A stretch of 64,000 nt of DNA. Origin: Thermosediminibacter litoriperuensis. Lineage in GTDB: Bacteria; Bacillota; Thermosediminibacteria; Thermosediminibacterales; Thermosediminibacteraceae. The translations under genes were made by a program, and so were the position numbers. Within the stretch, counting starts at the first letter, position 1; every line of letters starts with the position of its first letter. The notes below the pieces were generated by a model. The model was not told the DNA's origin, made no database searches, and was given only the letters and a program-made list of their open reading frames with translations. Below, in pieces: positions 7,603 to 15,671 of this stretch. The stretch spans positions 1-64,000 of the forward strand of contig NZ_VNHO01000012.1 in the NCBI RefSeq assembly GCF_008124715.1. Direction: 5' to 3'.

Positions 7603-8775
7603 GTGATGTCACAAGCATTTAAAAATAGATGGCGGCAAATCGCCCTGTTCAGCCTGATTTTTTTTATAGGCGTCAATTTTACGGTATATGCCCAGCCTTT
7701 TCCTGAAATAAAATCCCCTTCGGCGATACTGATAGATGCGGGCACGGGTACGGTGCTTTATGAAAAAAATCCCCATGAAAAATTGGAGCCGGCCAGCATA
7801 ACCAAAATAATGACTCTGCTTGTGGCCTTTGAAGCGATCGAACAGGGGAAGGTAAAACTAGACGATAAAGTAAAGATAAGCGAGAGAGCGTGGAAGACCG
7901 GCGGAAGTCAAGTGTTTTTAGGACCAGGAGAGGAACAGACGCTGGAAACTCTGATGAAGTGTATTACAATAGCGTCGGCCAACGACGCATCGGTGGCTGT
8001 GGCTGAATATATAGGCGGCAGTGTCGACGGTTTTGTAAAGATGATGAACGAAAAAGCCAAAGCCCTGGGGATGAACAATACCAATTTTACAAATCCGCAC
8101 GGGTTGTCCGATCCCAACCATTATACTACAGCTTACGATATCGCCCTGATGTCCAAAGAGCTTGTGAAATACCCCAAATTCTTTGAATGGTCTACCGTAT
8201 GGATCGATTATCTGGAGCACACCGATAAAGAGCGCGAAGCCACAATGCTGGCCAATACCAATAAACTATTGGGAAAATACGAGGGATTGGACGGCTTAAA
8301 AACGGGGTTTCACGCAAAAGCAGGATACTGCTTCGCCGGTACCGCAAAGCGCGGTGACCTGCGCTTGATATCCGTAGTATTGAAATCCTCCAATTCCACT
8401 GAACGCTTTGAAGATACAAAAAAACTGCTTGATTACGGTTTCGGGAGGTACAACTCGGTACAGGTCGCGAAAAAAAATTCAGTATTAGCCAAGCTTCCTG
8501 TGGAGAAGGGTGTAAAAAAAGAAGTTGACGTTATAGCCTCCGACGACCTTAACATTTTAGTTGAAAAAGGAAAAGAAGGAACGATAAAGACGAAGTTGGA
8601 ATTACCCGATAGAATATACGCCCCCGTTGTAATAGGACAGAAAGTAGGTAAATTGATAGCAGAACAGGACGGAAAAATCGTAGGAGAGGTGGAACTTACA
8701 ATTTCCGAGGAAGTTGATAAAGCTGGATTATTTTATATCTTCAGAAAGCTGTTAGGAGGGTGGTTATACTTTTGA
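7603..8775 (+). CDS. dacF: D-alanyl-D-alanine carboxypeptidase, DacF/PBP5 family
   Basis: 390 aa from GTG 7603, nine bases after GGGAGG; ATG 7606 is equally in frame. A signal sequence (about residues 10-32) leads to export. The penicillin-binding motifs are all present: S65-I-T-K68, S125-A-N127 and K233-T-G. A C-terminal beta domain and a final amphipathic helix (GLFYIFRKLLGGW) anchor it to the membrane face. It trims the terminal D-Ala from peptidoglycan stem peptides. In Bacillus, dacF lies before spoIIA and acts in spore cortex cross-linking; the same neighbourhood here supports DacF. A terminator separates it from spoIIAA. Confidence 0.85.
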   Translation: MMSQAFKNRWRQIALFSLIFFIGVNFTVYAQPFPEIKSPSAILIDAGTGTVLYEKNPHEKLEPASITKIMTLLVAFEAIEQGKVKLDDKVKISERAWKTGGSQVFLGPGEEQTLETLMKCITIASANDASVAVAEYIGGSVDGFVKMMNEKAKALGMNNTNFTNPHGLSDPNHYTTAYDIALMSKELVKYPKFFEWSTVWIDYLEHTDKEREATMLANTNKLLGKYEGLDGLKTGFHAKAGYCFAGTAKRGDLRLISVVLKSSNSTERFEDTKKLLDYGFGRYNSVQVAKKNSVLAKLPVEKGVKKEVDVIASDDLNILVEKGKEGTIKTKLELPDRIYAPVVIGQKVGKLIAEQDGKIVGEVELTISEEVDKAGLFYIFRKLLGGWLYF

Positions 8776-8777
8776 AA

Positions 8778-8803
8778 AACGCACGCTGTGCGTTTTTTTT
8801 ATT
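8778..8803 (+). terminator. Rho-independent terminator after dacF
   Basis: AACGCAC and GTGCGTT form a 7-bp stem with loop GCT, followed by a run of T residues. It ends dacF transcription, so spoIIA relies on its own promoter. Confidence 0.85.
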
Positions 8804-8806
8804 TTA

Positions 8807-8835
8807 GCAGGAATTTCCTTTTATTTGTAGAAAGT
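8807..8835 (+). promoter_or_regulatory. Candidate SigH promoter for spoIIA
   Basis: GCAGGAATT at 8807-8815 fits the SigH -35 consensus (RnAGGAwWW). After an 11-nt spacer, GTAGAAAGT at 8827-8835 partly fits the -10 consensus RnnGAATww. It lies between the dacF terminator and spoIIAA, where spoIIA operons of other spore-formers are driven by SigH. The -10 match is imperfect. Confidence 0.45.
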
Positions 8836-8889
8836 TATATTTGTCTCGAGACTAATATTATGCGAGCTGGGACGGGGGTATGGAACTAA

Positions 8890-9225
8890 ATGGGGGTTGT
8901 TTTTAAAGCTTGCAATGATATTCTGATAGTCAATTTAAAAGGGGAATTGGATCACCACATGGCGCATCTTGTAAAGGAAAAATTAGAAGAGTACCTTGCA
9001 AGGCAAGCTTTTAAGAAGATATTGTTCAATTTCAAAAATGTAAATTTTATGGATAGCTCAGGGGTAGGTATGCTGATAGGACGGTACAAATCCCTTCAAA
9101 AAATAGGCGGGAAGGTAGGGGCGGTTAATATCGGTCAGCAGGTGAGAAGAATTTTTGAAATATCGGGTCTTTTTAATATTATACCCTGCTATAAAGATGA
9201 AAAAGAAGCCATTGAGAAAATGTAG
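8890..9225 (+). CDS. spoIIAA: Anti-sigma F factor antagonist
   Basis: 111 aa STAS-domain protein. [11 protein letters not shown] at about 54-64 contains the serine phosphorylated by SpoIIAB (S57 most likely, equivalent to S58 of B. subtilis). Unphosphorylated protein binds SpoIIAB and frees SigF in the forespore; SpoIIE, not in this window, would dephosphorylate it. First gene of the spoIIAA-spoIIAB-sigF operon, 11 nt before spoIIAB. Confidence 0.95.
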   Translation: MGVVFKACNDILIVNLKGELDHHMAHLVKEKLEEYLARQAFKKILFNFKNVNFMDSSGVGMLIGRYKSLQKIGGKVGAVNIGQQVRRIFEISGLFNIIPCYKDEKEAIEKM

Positions 9226-9236
9226 GGAGTGATTTT

Positions 9237-9677
9237 ATGGAAATATTAAACGAAATGACCATTGATTTTTTAAGCAAATCACAAAATGAAGCTTTCGCCA
9301 GGGTAGTGGTGGCTGCTTTCGCCTCCCAGTTAAATCCTACGCTGGATGAGCTGGCGGATATAAAGACGGCAGTATCGGAGGCGGTAACCAACTGCATAAT
9401 TCACGGTTATGAAAATACCGTTGGTAAAGTAAGAATAAAAGCTATTCTTTACGAGAACGAAATTGAAATATGGGTGCAGGATTGGGGAAAGGGCATTGAG
9501 GATATAGAAAAGGCGAGACAGCCTTTATGGACGTCCAAACCAGAACTGGATAGGTCAGGCATGGGATTTACTATAATGGAGAATTTTATGGATAGGCTCG
9601 AAGTTGAATCCGCGCCGGGCAAAGGGACTATCGTTAAGATGTACAAGACGATAAAAAATAAAACTTGTCTGGGGTAA
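9237..9677 (+). CDS. spoIIAB: Anti-sigma F factor, serine kinase
   Basis: 146 aa GHKL-type ATPase. N box [10 protein letters not shown] at 48-57, G1 box DWGKGI at 82-87 and G2 box GMGFTIM at 108-114 are all intact. It binds SigF in the predivisional cell and phosphorylates SpoIIAA. The ribosome site TAGGGAGTGA overlaps the spoIIAA stop. The stop lies 5 nt before the sigF ATG, so the anti-sigma and its sigma are probably made in balance. Confidence 0.95.
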   Translation: MEILNEMTIDFLSKSQNEAFARVVVAAFASQLNPTLDELADIKTAVSEAVTNCIIHGYENTVGKVRIKAILYENEIEIWVQDWGKGIEDIEKARQPLWTSKPELDRSGMGFTIMENFMDRLEVESAPGKGTIVKMYKTIKNKTCLG

Positions 9678-9682
9678 CGCTT

Positions 9683-10405
9683 ATGGATTCCAACAAATCG
9701 ATGGAATTGTTAAAAAAAGCCAAAGAGGGAGATCAGGAAGCCAAAAGTGAATTGGTTTCTTTGAATCTGGGCCTGGTCTGGAGCGTAGTAAAGAGATTCA
9801 CTAATAGAGGTTACGAGATTGAAGATCTATTTCAAATTGGAAGCATCGGGCTGCTAAAAGCAATAGAAAAATTTGATTTTTCGTATAACGTTAAATTTTC
9901 AACGTATGCCGTCCCAATGATAATCGGTGAGATAAGAAGGTACATAAGGGATGACAGGCCAATAAAAATGGCTCGATCTTTAAGAGATTTATCCATCAAA
10001 ATACAGTATACAAAAGAAAAACTTGCCAAAGAATTAAACAGGGAACCGACTATAGCAGAACTGGCTGAAGAACTGGGTGCTGACCCCGAAGAGTTGGTCA
10101 TTGGGCTTGAAGCTGTCCAGCCCATAATTTCGTTAAATGAGGTGGCATTTCAGGAAGACGGTTCTCCTATCTACTATATGGACCAGATAAACGGCGATGA
10201 ACATCAGCAAAACCAATGGCTTGACACCATCGCGCTCAAAGAGGCTTTGTCAAAACTGGATAAACTCGAGAGGCAGATCATAATACTGAGGTACTTTAAA
10301 GACAAAACTCAAACGGAAGTGGCAAAGATTCTAGGGATAACTCAAGTTCAGGTTTCGAGATTAGAAAAAAAGATACTCGCCAAAATAAGGAATATGCTTA
10401 CTTAG
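9683..10405 (+). CDS. sigF: RNA polymerase sigma-F factor (early forespore)
   Basis: 240 aa from ATG 9683, with TCTGGGGTAA as ribosome site; the TTG at 9665 lies before that site. Region 2 contains YEIEDLFQIGSIGLLKAIEKFD and FSTYAVPMIIGEIRR, region 3 lies in the middle, and region 4 holds the HTH (TQTEVAKILGITQVQVSRLEKK) at the C terminus. It directs early forespore transcription. The order after spoIIAA and spoIIAB identifies it as SigF rather than SigG or SigB. Confidence 0.93.
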   Translation: MDSNKSMELLKKAKEGDQEAKSELVSLNLGLVWSVVKRFTNRGYEIEDLFQIGSIGLLKAIEKFDFSYNVKFSTYAVPMIIGEIRRYIRDDRPIKMARSLRDLSIKIQYTKEKLAKELNREPTIAELAEELGADPEELVIGLEAVQPIISLNEVAFQEDGSPIYYMDQINGDEHQQNQWLDTIALKEALSKLDKLERQIIILRYFKDKTQTEVAKILGITQVQVSRLEKKILAKIRNMLT

Positions 10406-10409
10406 CAAA

Positions 10410-10440
10410 AAGCCTTTTTGACAAGGGGCTTATTTTTTTT
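10410..10440 (+). terminator. Probable terminator after sigF
   Basis: AAGCC at 10410-10414 pairs with GGCTT at 10427-10431, with possible extra pairs in the loop, followed by A and eight T residues. The stem is short, so termination may be partial. Confidence 0.5.
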
Positions 10441-10441
10441 A

Positions 10442-10473
10442 TGAATAAAGATTCCAAAGTAAAACAAATACTA
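10442..10473 (+). promoter_or_regulatory. Candidate forespore-sigma promoter before the spoVA locus
   Basis: TGAATA at 10442-10447 and AATACTA at 10467-10473, spaced by 19 nt, resemble SigG/SigF elements (TGMATR and CATACTA-like). It is the only promoter-like signal I see ahead of the dodecin and spoVA genes, which are SigG-dependent in Bacillus. The spacing is at the long end. Confidence 0.3.
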
Positions 10474-10491
10474 GTTTTGAGGTGACCTAAA

Positions 10492-10680
10492 TTGAAAAAG
10501 AACTTGATTTTTATAGCATTGGTTTTGTTGTTAATACTTGCTGTAAGTATGATATATACAAGAAGTATAAAAGACAGAATACCCAAGAGCGCTAAGCTCG
10601 TAATCGGCCACCTGGAGAATAAAGATTTGGCAACAGGAGAAAATAAAATCGAAATTAAAATCAGGAGGTGCGAGCTATGA
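10492..10680 (+). CDS. Small single-pass membrane protein, unknown
   Basis: 62 aa, TTG start seven bases after GAGGTGAC. One hydrophobic helix at about residues 4-22 is followed by a charged, Lys-rich tail. I do not recognise a family. The stop overlaps the dodecin start as ATGA, so the two are translationally coupled, and both lie within the sporulation block between sigF and spoVAC. A germination or spore-membrane role is possible but only from context. Confidence 0.6.
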   Translation: MKKNLIFIALVLLLILAVSMIYTRSIKDRIPKSAKLVIGHLENKDLATGENKIEIKIRRCEL

Positions 10681-10889
10681 CAGTAAAAGTTATTGAAGTG
10701 GTAGGAGAGTCTAGAAATAGCTGGCAGGAGGCTGTAGAAAACGCCGTTCGCGACGCCAGTAAGACAATAAAAAATATTACGGGTGTGGAAGTGCGGAATC
10801 ACACCGCTAATGTCGAGGGTGGGAAGATAGTGGAATACAAAGCTGATGTGGCTATTGCTTTCAAAGTAGACGGCACTACAGAAGTATAA
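10677..10889 (+). CDS. Dodecin family flavin-binding protein
   Basis: 70 aa from ATG 10677, set by AGGAGGTG at 10663-10670. It follows the dodecin pattern: VIEVVGESRNSWQEAVENAV, then KNITGVEVRN and a closing strand pair EYKADVAIAFKVDG. Dodecins assemble into hollow dodecamers that bind flavins, or in some bacteria CoA, and act as storage or protective buffers. The usual flavin-stacking tryptophan is present near residue 16. It lies 53 nt ahead of spoVAC, an uncommon location. Confidence 0.85.
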   Translation: MTVKVIEVVGESRNSWQEAVENAVRDASKTIKNITGVEVRNHTANVEGGKIVEYKADVAIAFKVDGTTEV

Positions 10890-10942
10890 TTTACGGGCAT
10901 TTCCGGCGCTTCGCTTTTAAGCCTCAAAAAAGGAGAAATCCC

Positions 10943-11395
10943 ATGTCAAAATTTTCACAGGAGCAAAAGGAATACCAGGAGTTTGTTAAAAGAATCAGGC
11001 CCAAACCTCCCTATCTGCAAAATATGGTAATGGCATTCCTCGTCGGAGGATTGATATGCGCCATCGGCCAGGGTATATTAAACTTTTACGTTTTCCTGGG
11101 CCTTGAAAGAACTAAAGAAGCCGCCGGGGCCACATCAGCCACCCTGGTTTTTTTAGGTGCTTTTTTGACCGGGTTAGGTGTATACGACGAAATAGGCAAA
11201 AGAGCCGGGGCAGGATCGATCGTACCCATAACCGGGTTTGCCAACTCCATCGTTGCCCCGGCCATGGAATTCAAAAGCGAGGGATATGTTTTCGGAGTAG
11301 CCGCAAAAATGTTTGTAGTAGCAGGACCCGTATTGGTATATGGAATAACATCCTCGGTAATCATCGGATTTATCTACTATCTCTTAAAGCTTTAG
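10943..11395 (+). CDS. spoVAC: Stage V sporulation protein AC
   Basis: 150 aa membrane protein with about four helices and typical SpoVAC features: QNMVMAFLVGGLICAIGQG near 27-45 and GAGSIVPITGFANSI near 89-103. SpoVAC is a mechanosensitive channel component for uptake of dipicolinic acid into the forespore and its release in germination. The ribosome site is AAAGGAG, and spoVAD follows after 9 nt. Neither spoVAA nor spoVAB lies upstream. Confidence 0.93.
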   Translation: MSKFSQEQKEYQEFVKRIRPKPPYLQNMVMAFLVGGLICAIGQGILNFYVFLGLERTKEAAGATSATLVFLGAFLTGLGVYDEIGKRAGAGSIVPITGFANSIVAPAMEFKSEGYVFGVAAKMFVVAGPVLVYGITSSVIIGFIYYLLKL

Positions 11396-11404
11396 GGGGA
11401 TAAA

Positions 11405-12415
11405 ATGGCTCTAAAAAAACTGGGCAATCAAACCGTTAAATTTCAAAATCCGCCGTCGATTATTGCAACAGCTTCTATCGTTGGGCCTGTAGAGGGTCAG
11501 GGGCCTTTAAAAGATTATTTTGACCTCATACTGAGCGACTTCAATTTTCAGGAAAAAACCTGGGAAAAAGCCGAGAAGAGAATGCTCAAAGAAGCGGCTG
11601 AAATGGCCATTAAAAAAAGCGGAGTCCCCGGTAACCAAATCGAGTATTTTGTTGCGGGGGACCTCCTGAACCAGATAATATCCGCAAGTTTTGCCGCGAG
11701 AGAGCTGGGAATTCCTTTTCTCGGTATTTACGGAGCCTGTTCTACTATGGCGGAAGGGCTTGGACTGGGGGCAATGTTGGTGGACGGCGGATATGCAGAC
11801 TATCTGGTAGTAGGTACGTCGAGCCACTTCTGCTCTGCGGAAAGACAGTACCGGTTCCCGCTTGAACTGGGAAATCAGAGGCCTCCTACCGCCCAGCGTA
11901 CGGTAACTGGGGCCGGGGCTGCCGTAATTTCATCTAAAAACCAGAACCCCCGGATTACTTACATGACGACGGGTAAGGTAATCGATATGGGCGAGGTCAA
12001 TCCAAACGATATGGGTACCGCAATGGCGCCGGCGGCAGTTGACACCATAGTCAAACACCTGGAAGATTCAAATCGATCTCCAGAAGATTATGATCTAATA
12101 ATAACAGGGGATCTGGCCAGCGTGGGCAAGGATATAGTGGAAAGGCTGCTAAAAGAAAAGGGAATAGATATTTCTGACAGGTATACCGACTGCGGGCTTT
12201 TAATCTACAGTCCCCAGCAGGACGTACACGCCGGCGGTAGCGGGTGTGCGTGCGCGGCTGTTGTTACTCTCGGATACCTTTTCAAAGAAATGCAAAAGGG
12301 CAGGTATAACAGGATCCTCGTTGTTGCCACGGGGGCGCTATTGAGTACTACAAGCGTGCAGCAGGGCGAGACCATACCGTGTATTGCTCACGCGGTGGCT
12401 TTAGAAAATTTATAG
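11405..12415 (+). CDS. spoVAD: Stage V sporulation protein AD
   Basis: 336 aa soluble protein with a thiolase-like fold; SpoVAD of Bacillus is 338 aa and binds dipicolinic acid. Recognisable stretches are IYGACSTMAEGLGLGAM near residues 110-126 and DVHAGGSGCACAAVVTLG near 277-294. It is the soluble receptor part of the SpoVA channel at the inner spore membrane. It sits between spoVAC and spoVAE in the canonical order. Confidence 0.95.
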   Translation: MALKKLGNQTVKFQNPPSIIATASIVGPVEGQGPLKDYFDLILSDFNFQEKTWEKAEKRMLKEAAEMAIKKSGVPGNQIEYFVAGDLLNQIISASFAARELGIPFLGIYGACSTMAEGLGLGAMLVDGGYADYLVVGTSSHFCSAERQYRFPLELGNQRPPTAQRTVTGAGAAVISSKNQNPRITYMTTGKVIDMGEVNPNDMGTAMAPAAVDTIVKHLEDSNRSPEDYDLIITGDLASVGKDIVERLLKEKGIDISDRYTDCGLLIYSPQQDVHAGGSGCACAAVVTLGYLFKEMQKGRYNRILVVATGALLSTTSVQQGETIPCIAHAVALENL

Positions 12416-12434
12416 GCTTTCGTGAGGGGAATTC

Positions 12435-12791
12435 ATGATGGATTATATAATGGCTTTTATAATCGGCGGTATAATATGCGCAGTGGGACAGATATTGATG
12501 GATTTTACACCCCTGACTCCGGCCCATGTACTGGTCTTATTCGTGACGCTGGGAGCGGTACTCAGCGGCCTTGGTTTATATCAGCCCCTGGTAGATATAG
12601 CAGGAGCCGGAGCAACCGTACCGTTGCCCGGTTTTGGACATACACTGGTGAAGGGCGTAATAGATGAAGTAAATAAGTATGGCCTTTTAGGAGTATTAAC
12701 CGGGGGCTTAAGATCTGCTGCCGCAGGAATAACGGCAGCGGTAGTTTTTGGCTACTTAATGGCTCTGATCTTCAATCCGAAACCCAAGTAA
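12435..12791 (+). CDS. spoVAE: Stage V sporulation protein AE (AEb type)
   Basis: 118 aa membrane protein, paralogous in layout to SpoVAC: MAFIIGGIICAVGQILMD at the start and IAGAGATVPLPGFGHTLVKG in the middle, with about four helices. It completes the minimal SpoVAC-AD-AEb set that is needed for DPA channel function. A second in-frame ATG follows immediately at 12438. The AEa gene often found next is absent. Confidence 0.92.
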   Translation: MMDYIMAFIIGGIICAVGQILMDFTPLTPAHVLVLFVTLGAVLSGLGLYQPLVDIAGAGATVPLPGFGHTLVKGVIDEVNKYGLLGVLTGGLRSAAAGITAAVVFGYLMALIFNPKPK

Positions 12792-12804
12792 AACGAGGTA
12801 GAAA

Positions 12805-13182
12805 ATGTTTCTTGACATTGTGGGAATGTTGCTGACCATTCTAATAGTCAGTCCTATATACATGGGCCGTGTATTCCTAATTTGTCTTTTTGCCAATTTT
12901 CTCGACATAATAACAGCAATGGTTTTTAACACCCAGATAACGGAGGTTATCGCAGGGGGTATCTTCAGTTCAATTAATTATTACGGTGGTAATATTTTCG
13001 TGCCGTACCTTTCCCCATTAGTTTTGATATTAATCGGAGTAGGCCTTCAGGGTAGAGACGGAATAATTCTTTGGGATTTGATAAATCCGGCAGCTACATT
13101 TAAGAGGCCCTGGCCTTTTCTCTTTTTTAAGGTAGGCATTGCCCGAATTTTGATACTCTATCTTTTCGGGAGAGGAATTTAA
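12805..13182 (+). CDS. Unknown membrane protein between spoVAE and spoVAF
   Basis: 125 aa, ATG start after ACGAGGTAGAAA. It has about three hydrophobic helices (near 5-25, 70-85 and 108-122) separated by a stretch with FNTQITEVIAGGIFSSINYYGGNIFVPYL. I recognise neither SpoVAEa nor SpoVAA/AB in it. Its stop TAA abuts the spoVAF TTG, so the two are translated together, which implies a role in the spore inner membrane or germination. No function is claimed. Confidence 0.7.
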   Translation: MFLDIVGMLLTILIVSPIYMGRVFLICLFANFLDIITAMVFNTQITEVIAGGIFSSINYYGGNIFVPYLSPLVLILIGVGLQGRDGIILWDLINPAATFKRPWPFLFFKVGIARILILYLFGRGI

Positions 13183-14634
13183 TTGGACGTATGCAAAAAT
13201 CTTGAAAAAAATTTGCAATACCTGCAGGAAAAACTGGGCATCGGACAAAGTTTTGACGTTATTTCCAGGCCCTTGATTATAGCGGGGAAAAACGCCAGCC
13301 TCATATTCATAGACGGTCTGGTCAAGGACGAAGTGATGCTGCGGATTCTGGAACCCATTTTGAAAATAAAAAAGGAGGATCTGAGGCGTGATGTTATAAG
13401 AACCCTTATACAGTCGAAAATAGGTTATATCGAAGTAGAATCGGTTTCCACCCTTGAAGAGGTTATTGATAACGTGCTGGCAGGCCCGGTAGCCCTGCTG
13501 ATAGACGGAGAAACCGAGGCGATCATAATAGATGCAAGGCAATACCCTTCAAGAAACCCTGAAGAGCCGGACCTTGAGAGAGTTACGCGGGGCCCGAGAG
13601 ACGGCCTGGTGGAGACCGTGGTGTTCAACACCGCACTGATACGGCGACGGCTGAGAGATCCCAATCTCAGAAATGAGATAATAAAGGTAGGTGCGCGCAC
13701 AAAAACCGATGTCGTCGTTTCTTATTTGAAGGACAGATGCGATCAACGGCTTGTGGATAAAATTAAATCCAAGATCAAAGAGATAAAGACCGATGATCTT
13801 GTTATGGCTGAAAAAAGCCTGGAAGAATTTATCGTGGGTTCAAAATGGAACCCATTCCCCAGGGCGCGTTTTACAGAAAGACCCGATGTTGTTGCGGCTC
13901 ATCTATTAGAAGGATATGTTGCTGTAATCGTAGATACCTCTCCGAGCGTTATGATATTACCTGCCTATTTTTTCAATTTCGTACAGCATGCGGAGGATTA
14001 TTACCAGAACCCGGTAATAGGCAGTTATATCCGCTGGGTGCGGTTTATGGGGCTTTTAATATCGTTGATTTTAACACCTCTGTGGCTTGTTCTCGCCCTA
14101 AATAAAGATGCTCTGCCTTCGTGGTTACAATTCATAGGGCTAAAAGAACCTACACCTATACCCCTGTTCCTTCAGTTTTTAATTCTGGAATTGGGTGTCG
14201 ACCTGATCAGGATAGCTTTAATTCACACACCAAACGCCCTGGCTACTTCCCTGGGCTTACTGGGTGCGGTTATGCTTGGCCAGTTTGCGGTTGAAATAGG
14301 TCTTTTTTCCGGTGAGACGATCCTGTACACCGCAATTGCCGCCATAGGCACTTTTGCCATTCCAAGCATAGAGTTTGCCCAGTCGATAAGATTATTCAGG
14401 TTGATAATCCTCATACTGACAGGCTTGTTTTCCTGGTACGGATTTTTAACAGGCATATTTTTTATGATTTTGGTGTTGATTGTGTACCGTGCTTTCGATG
14501 GGACTCCTTATATGTGGCCTTTGTTTCCATTGAATATGGAAGCGTTAAGAAGCATTTTACTGAGAAAACCGATACCCGAAGTCAGAAGCGAACATATAAT
14601 AAAATATGTAAAAAATGGTAATAATATAAAATGA
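13183..14634 (+). CDS. spoVAF: Stage V sporulation protein AF (GerA-family germinant receptor A-like)
   Basis: 483 aa, TTG start after GGGAGAGGA. The soluble N-terminal half carries GerA-type motifs (LLIDGETEAIIIDARQYPSR near residues 105-124, then ERVTRGPRDGLVE near 130-142), followed by about five membrane helices from residue 285 on. SpoVAF resembles the A subunits of germinant receptors and, in Bacillus, associates with the SpoVA channel and modulates germination. The length and gene position fit SpoVAF rather than a GerAA subunit, which would be followed by B and C subunits. Confidence 0.88.
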   Translation: MDVCKNLEKNLQYLQEKLGIGQSFDVISRPLIIAGKNASLIFIDGLVKDEVMLRILEPILKIKKEDLRRDVIRTLIQSKIGYIEVESVSTLEEVIDNVLAGPVALLIDGETEAIIIDARQYPSRNPEEPDLERVTRGPRDGLVETVVFNTALIRRRLRDPNLRNEIIKVGARTKTDVVVSYLKDRCDQRLVDKIKSKIKEIKTDDLVMAEKSLEEFIVGSKWNPFPRARFTERPDVVAAHLLEGYVAVIVDTSPSVMILPAYFFNFVQHAEDYYQNPVIGSYIRWVRFMGLLISLILTPLWLVLALNKDALPSWLQFIGLKEPTPIPLFLQFLILELGVDLIRIALIHTPNALATSLGLLGAVMLGQFAVEIGLFSGETILYTAIAAIGTFAIPSIEFAQSIRLFRLIILILTGLFSWYGFLTGIFFMILVLIVYRAFDGTPYMWPLFPLNMEALRSILLRKPIPEVRSEHIIKYVKNGNNIK

Positions 14635-14660
14635 AATTATGTTATGAAGAAGGGGTTCGG

Positions 14661-15671
14661 ATGCGAATAGGTATTCCGCGAGCTCTGCTTTATTACAATT
14701 ACTATCCTTTCTGGAAAATATTTTTCGAATCCCTCGGTCATGAAGTCGTTTTATCCAGTCCGACCAACAAAAAGATATTGAAGGATGGGCTGGAGTCCAC
14801 CGTTGACGACGCATGTTTACCCGTAAAGGTTTTTCACGGGCATGTAATTGATTTAATTAATACGGTGGATGCAGTTTTTATTCCCCGAATTATCAGTGTA
14901 GAATCGGGGGAATTCATTTGTCCCAAATTCCTGGGGTTACCTGATATGATAAGAAACAGCGTAGCAGGCCTCCCCCGGATAATCGATTGCGAACTTTCCC
15001 TGTACCGGAATAAGACGGGATTTATGGAACACGCAATCAGGGTGGGGCGCCTTCTGGGCAATTCCACGCAGGAAGCCTTAAGAGCTTACTTGCTGGCTTC
15101 GAGCAAATATAATTCTTATAAAAAATTCAGAGTAAAAAACGGAAGACTTCCGATAGACGAGGGGGATAAGAGTTTTTTTGAAGTCACTGCCCCGGATTAT
15201 TCAAAATATAAAGACGGTTCTTTTAAATTCAACGTACTGGTGTTGGGTCATCCGTATAACATCTACGACCGCTATGTGAGCATGAATTTAATAAAGAAAT
15301 TACAGGATTTTGGCGCAAAGATAATCACGCCTGAGATAATCCCGGAGAGAAATATTTCGGCCGGGGCAAAAAAACTGAATAAAAAATTATTCTGGACTCT
15401 AGGCAAAAATATCCTGGGCAGCGCTTACTACTATATGGACAACTGTAAGCTAGACGGTATAGTTCACGTCGCGTCCTTCGGGTGCGGCCCAGATTCGCTG
15501 GTAGGAGAACTTTTAGAGCGCAAGGTTTCCCGTGATTACAGCCTTCCATTTTTATATCTGAACCTGGATGAACACGCCGGTGAAGAGGGTTTTAATACGA
15601 GGCTCGAGGCATTCGTGGATATCTTAGAGAGGAGAAGATGCGGTGAAAGTAACGTTTCCTCACATGGGTAA
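14661..15671 (+). CDS. 2-hydroxyacyl-CoA dehydratase-like (DUF2229) protein, first of two
   Basis: 336 aa from ATG 14661; the RIGIPRALLYYNYYPFW start is typical of DUF2229. Conserved cysteines appear in DDACLPVKVFHGH (about residue 53), GEFICPKFLG (about 88) and ASFGCGPDS (about 275), consistent with a [4Fe-4S] site. Related proteins form the double-cubane, ATP-driven electron-transfer family partnered with an activase. It overlaps the next DUF2229 gene by 29 nt and stands in an operon-like set of three ending with the activase. Substrate unknown; true dehydratase activity is not shown by the sequence. Confidence 0.75.
   Translation: MRIGIPRALLYYNYYPFWKIFFESLGHEVVLSSPTNKKILKDGLESTVDDACLPVKVFHGHVIDLINTVDAVFIPRIISVESGEFICPKFLGLPDMIRNSVAGLPRIIDCELSLYRNKTGFMEHAIRVGRLLGNSTQEALRAYLLASSKYNSYKKFRVKNGRLPIDEGDKSFFEVTAPDYSKYKDGSFKFNVLVLGHPYNIYDRYVSMNLIKKLQDFGAKIITPEIIPERNISAGAKKLNKKLFWTLGKNILGSAYYYMDNCKLDGIVHVASFGCGPDSLVGELLERKVSRDYSLPFLYLNLDEHAGEEGFNTRLEAFVDILERRRCGESNVSSHG

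Noticed and set aside
12422-12667. Alternate frame ORF across spoVAE
   Set aside because: Same stretch as SpoVAE in a different frame; SpoVAE matches its family throughout.
13030-13542. Minus-strand ORF of 170 aa opposite the spoVAF start
   Set aside because: Overlaps two convincing + strand genes; Tyr/Phe-rich random-looking sequence.
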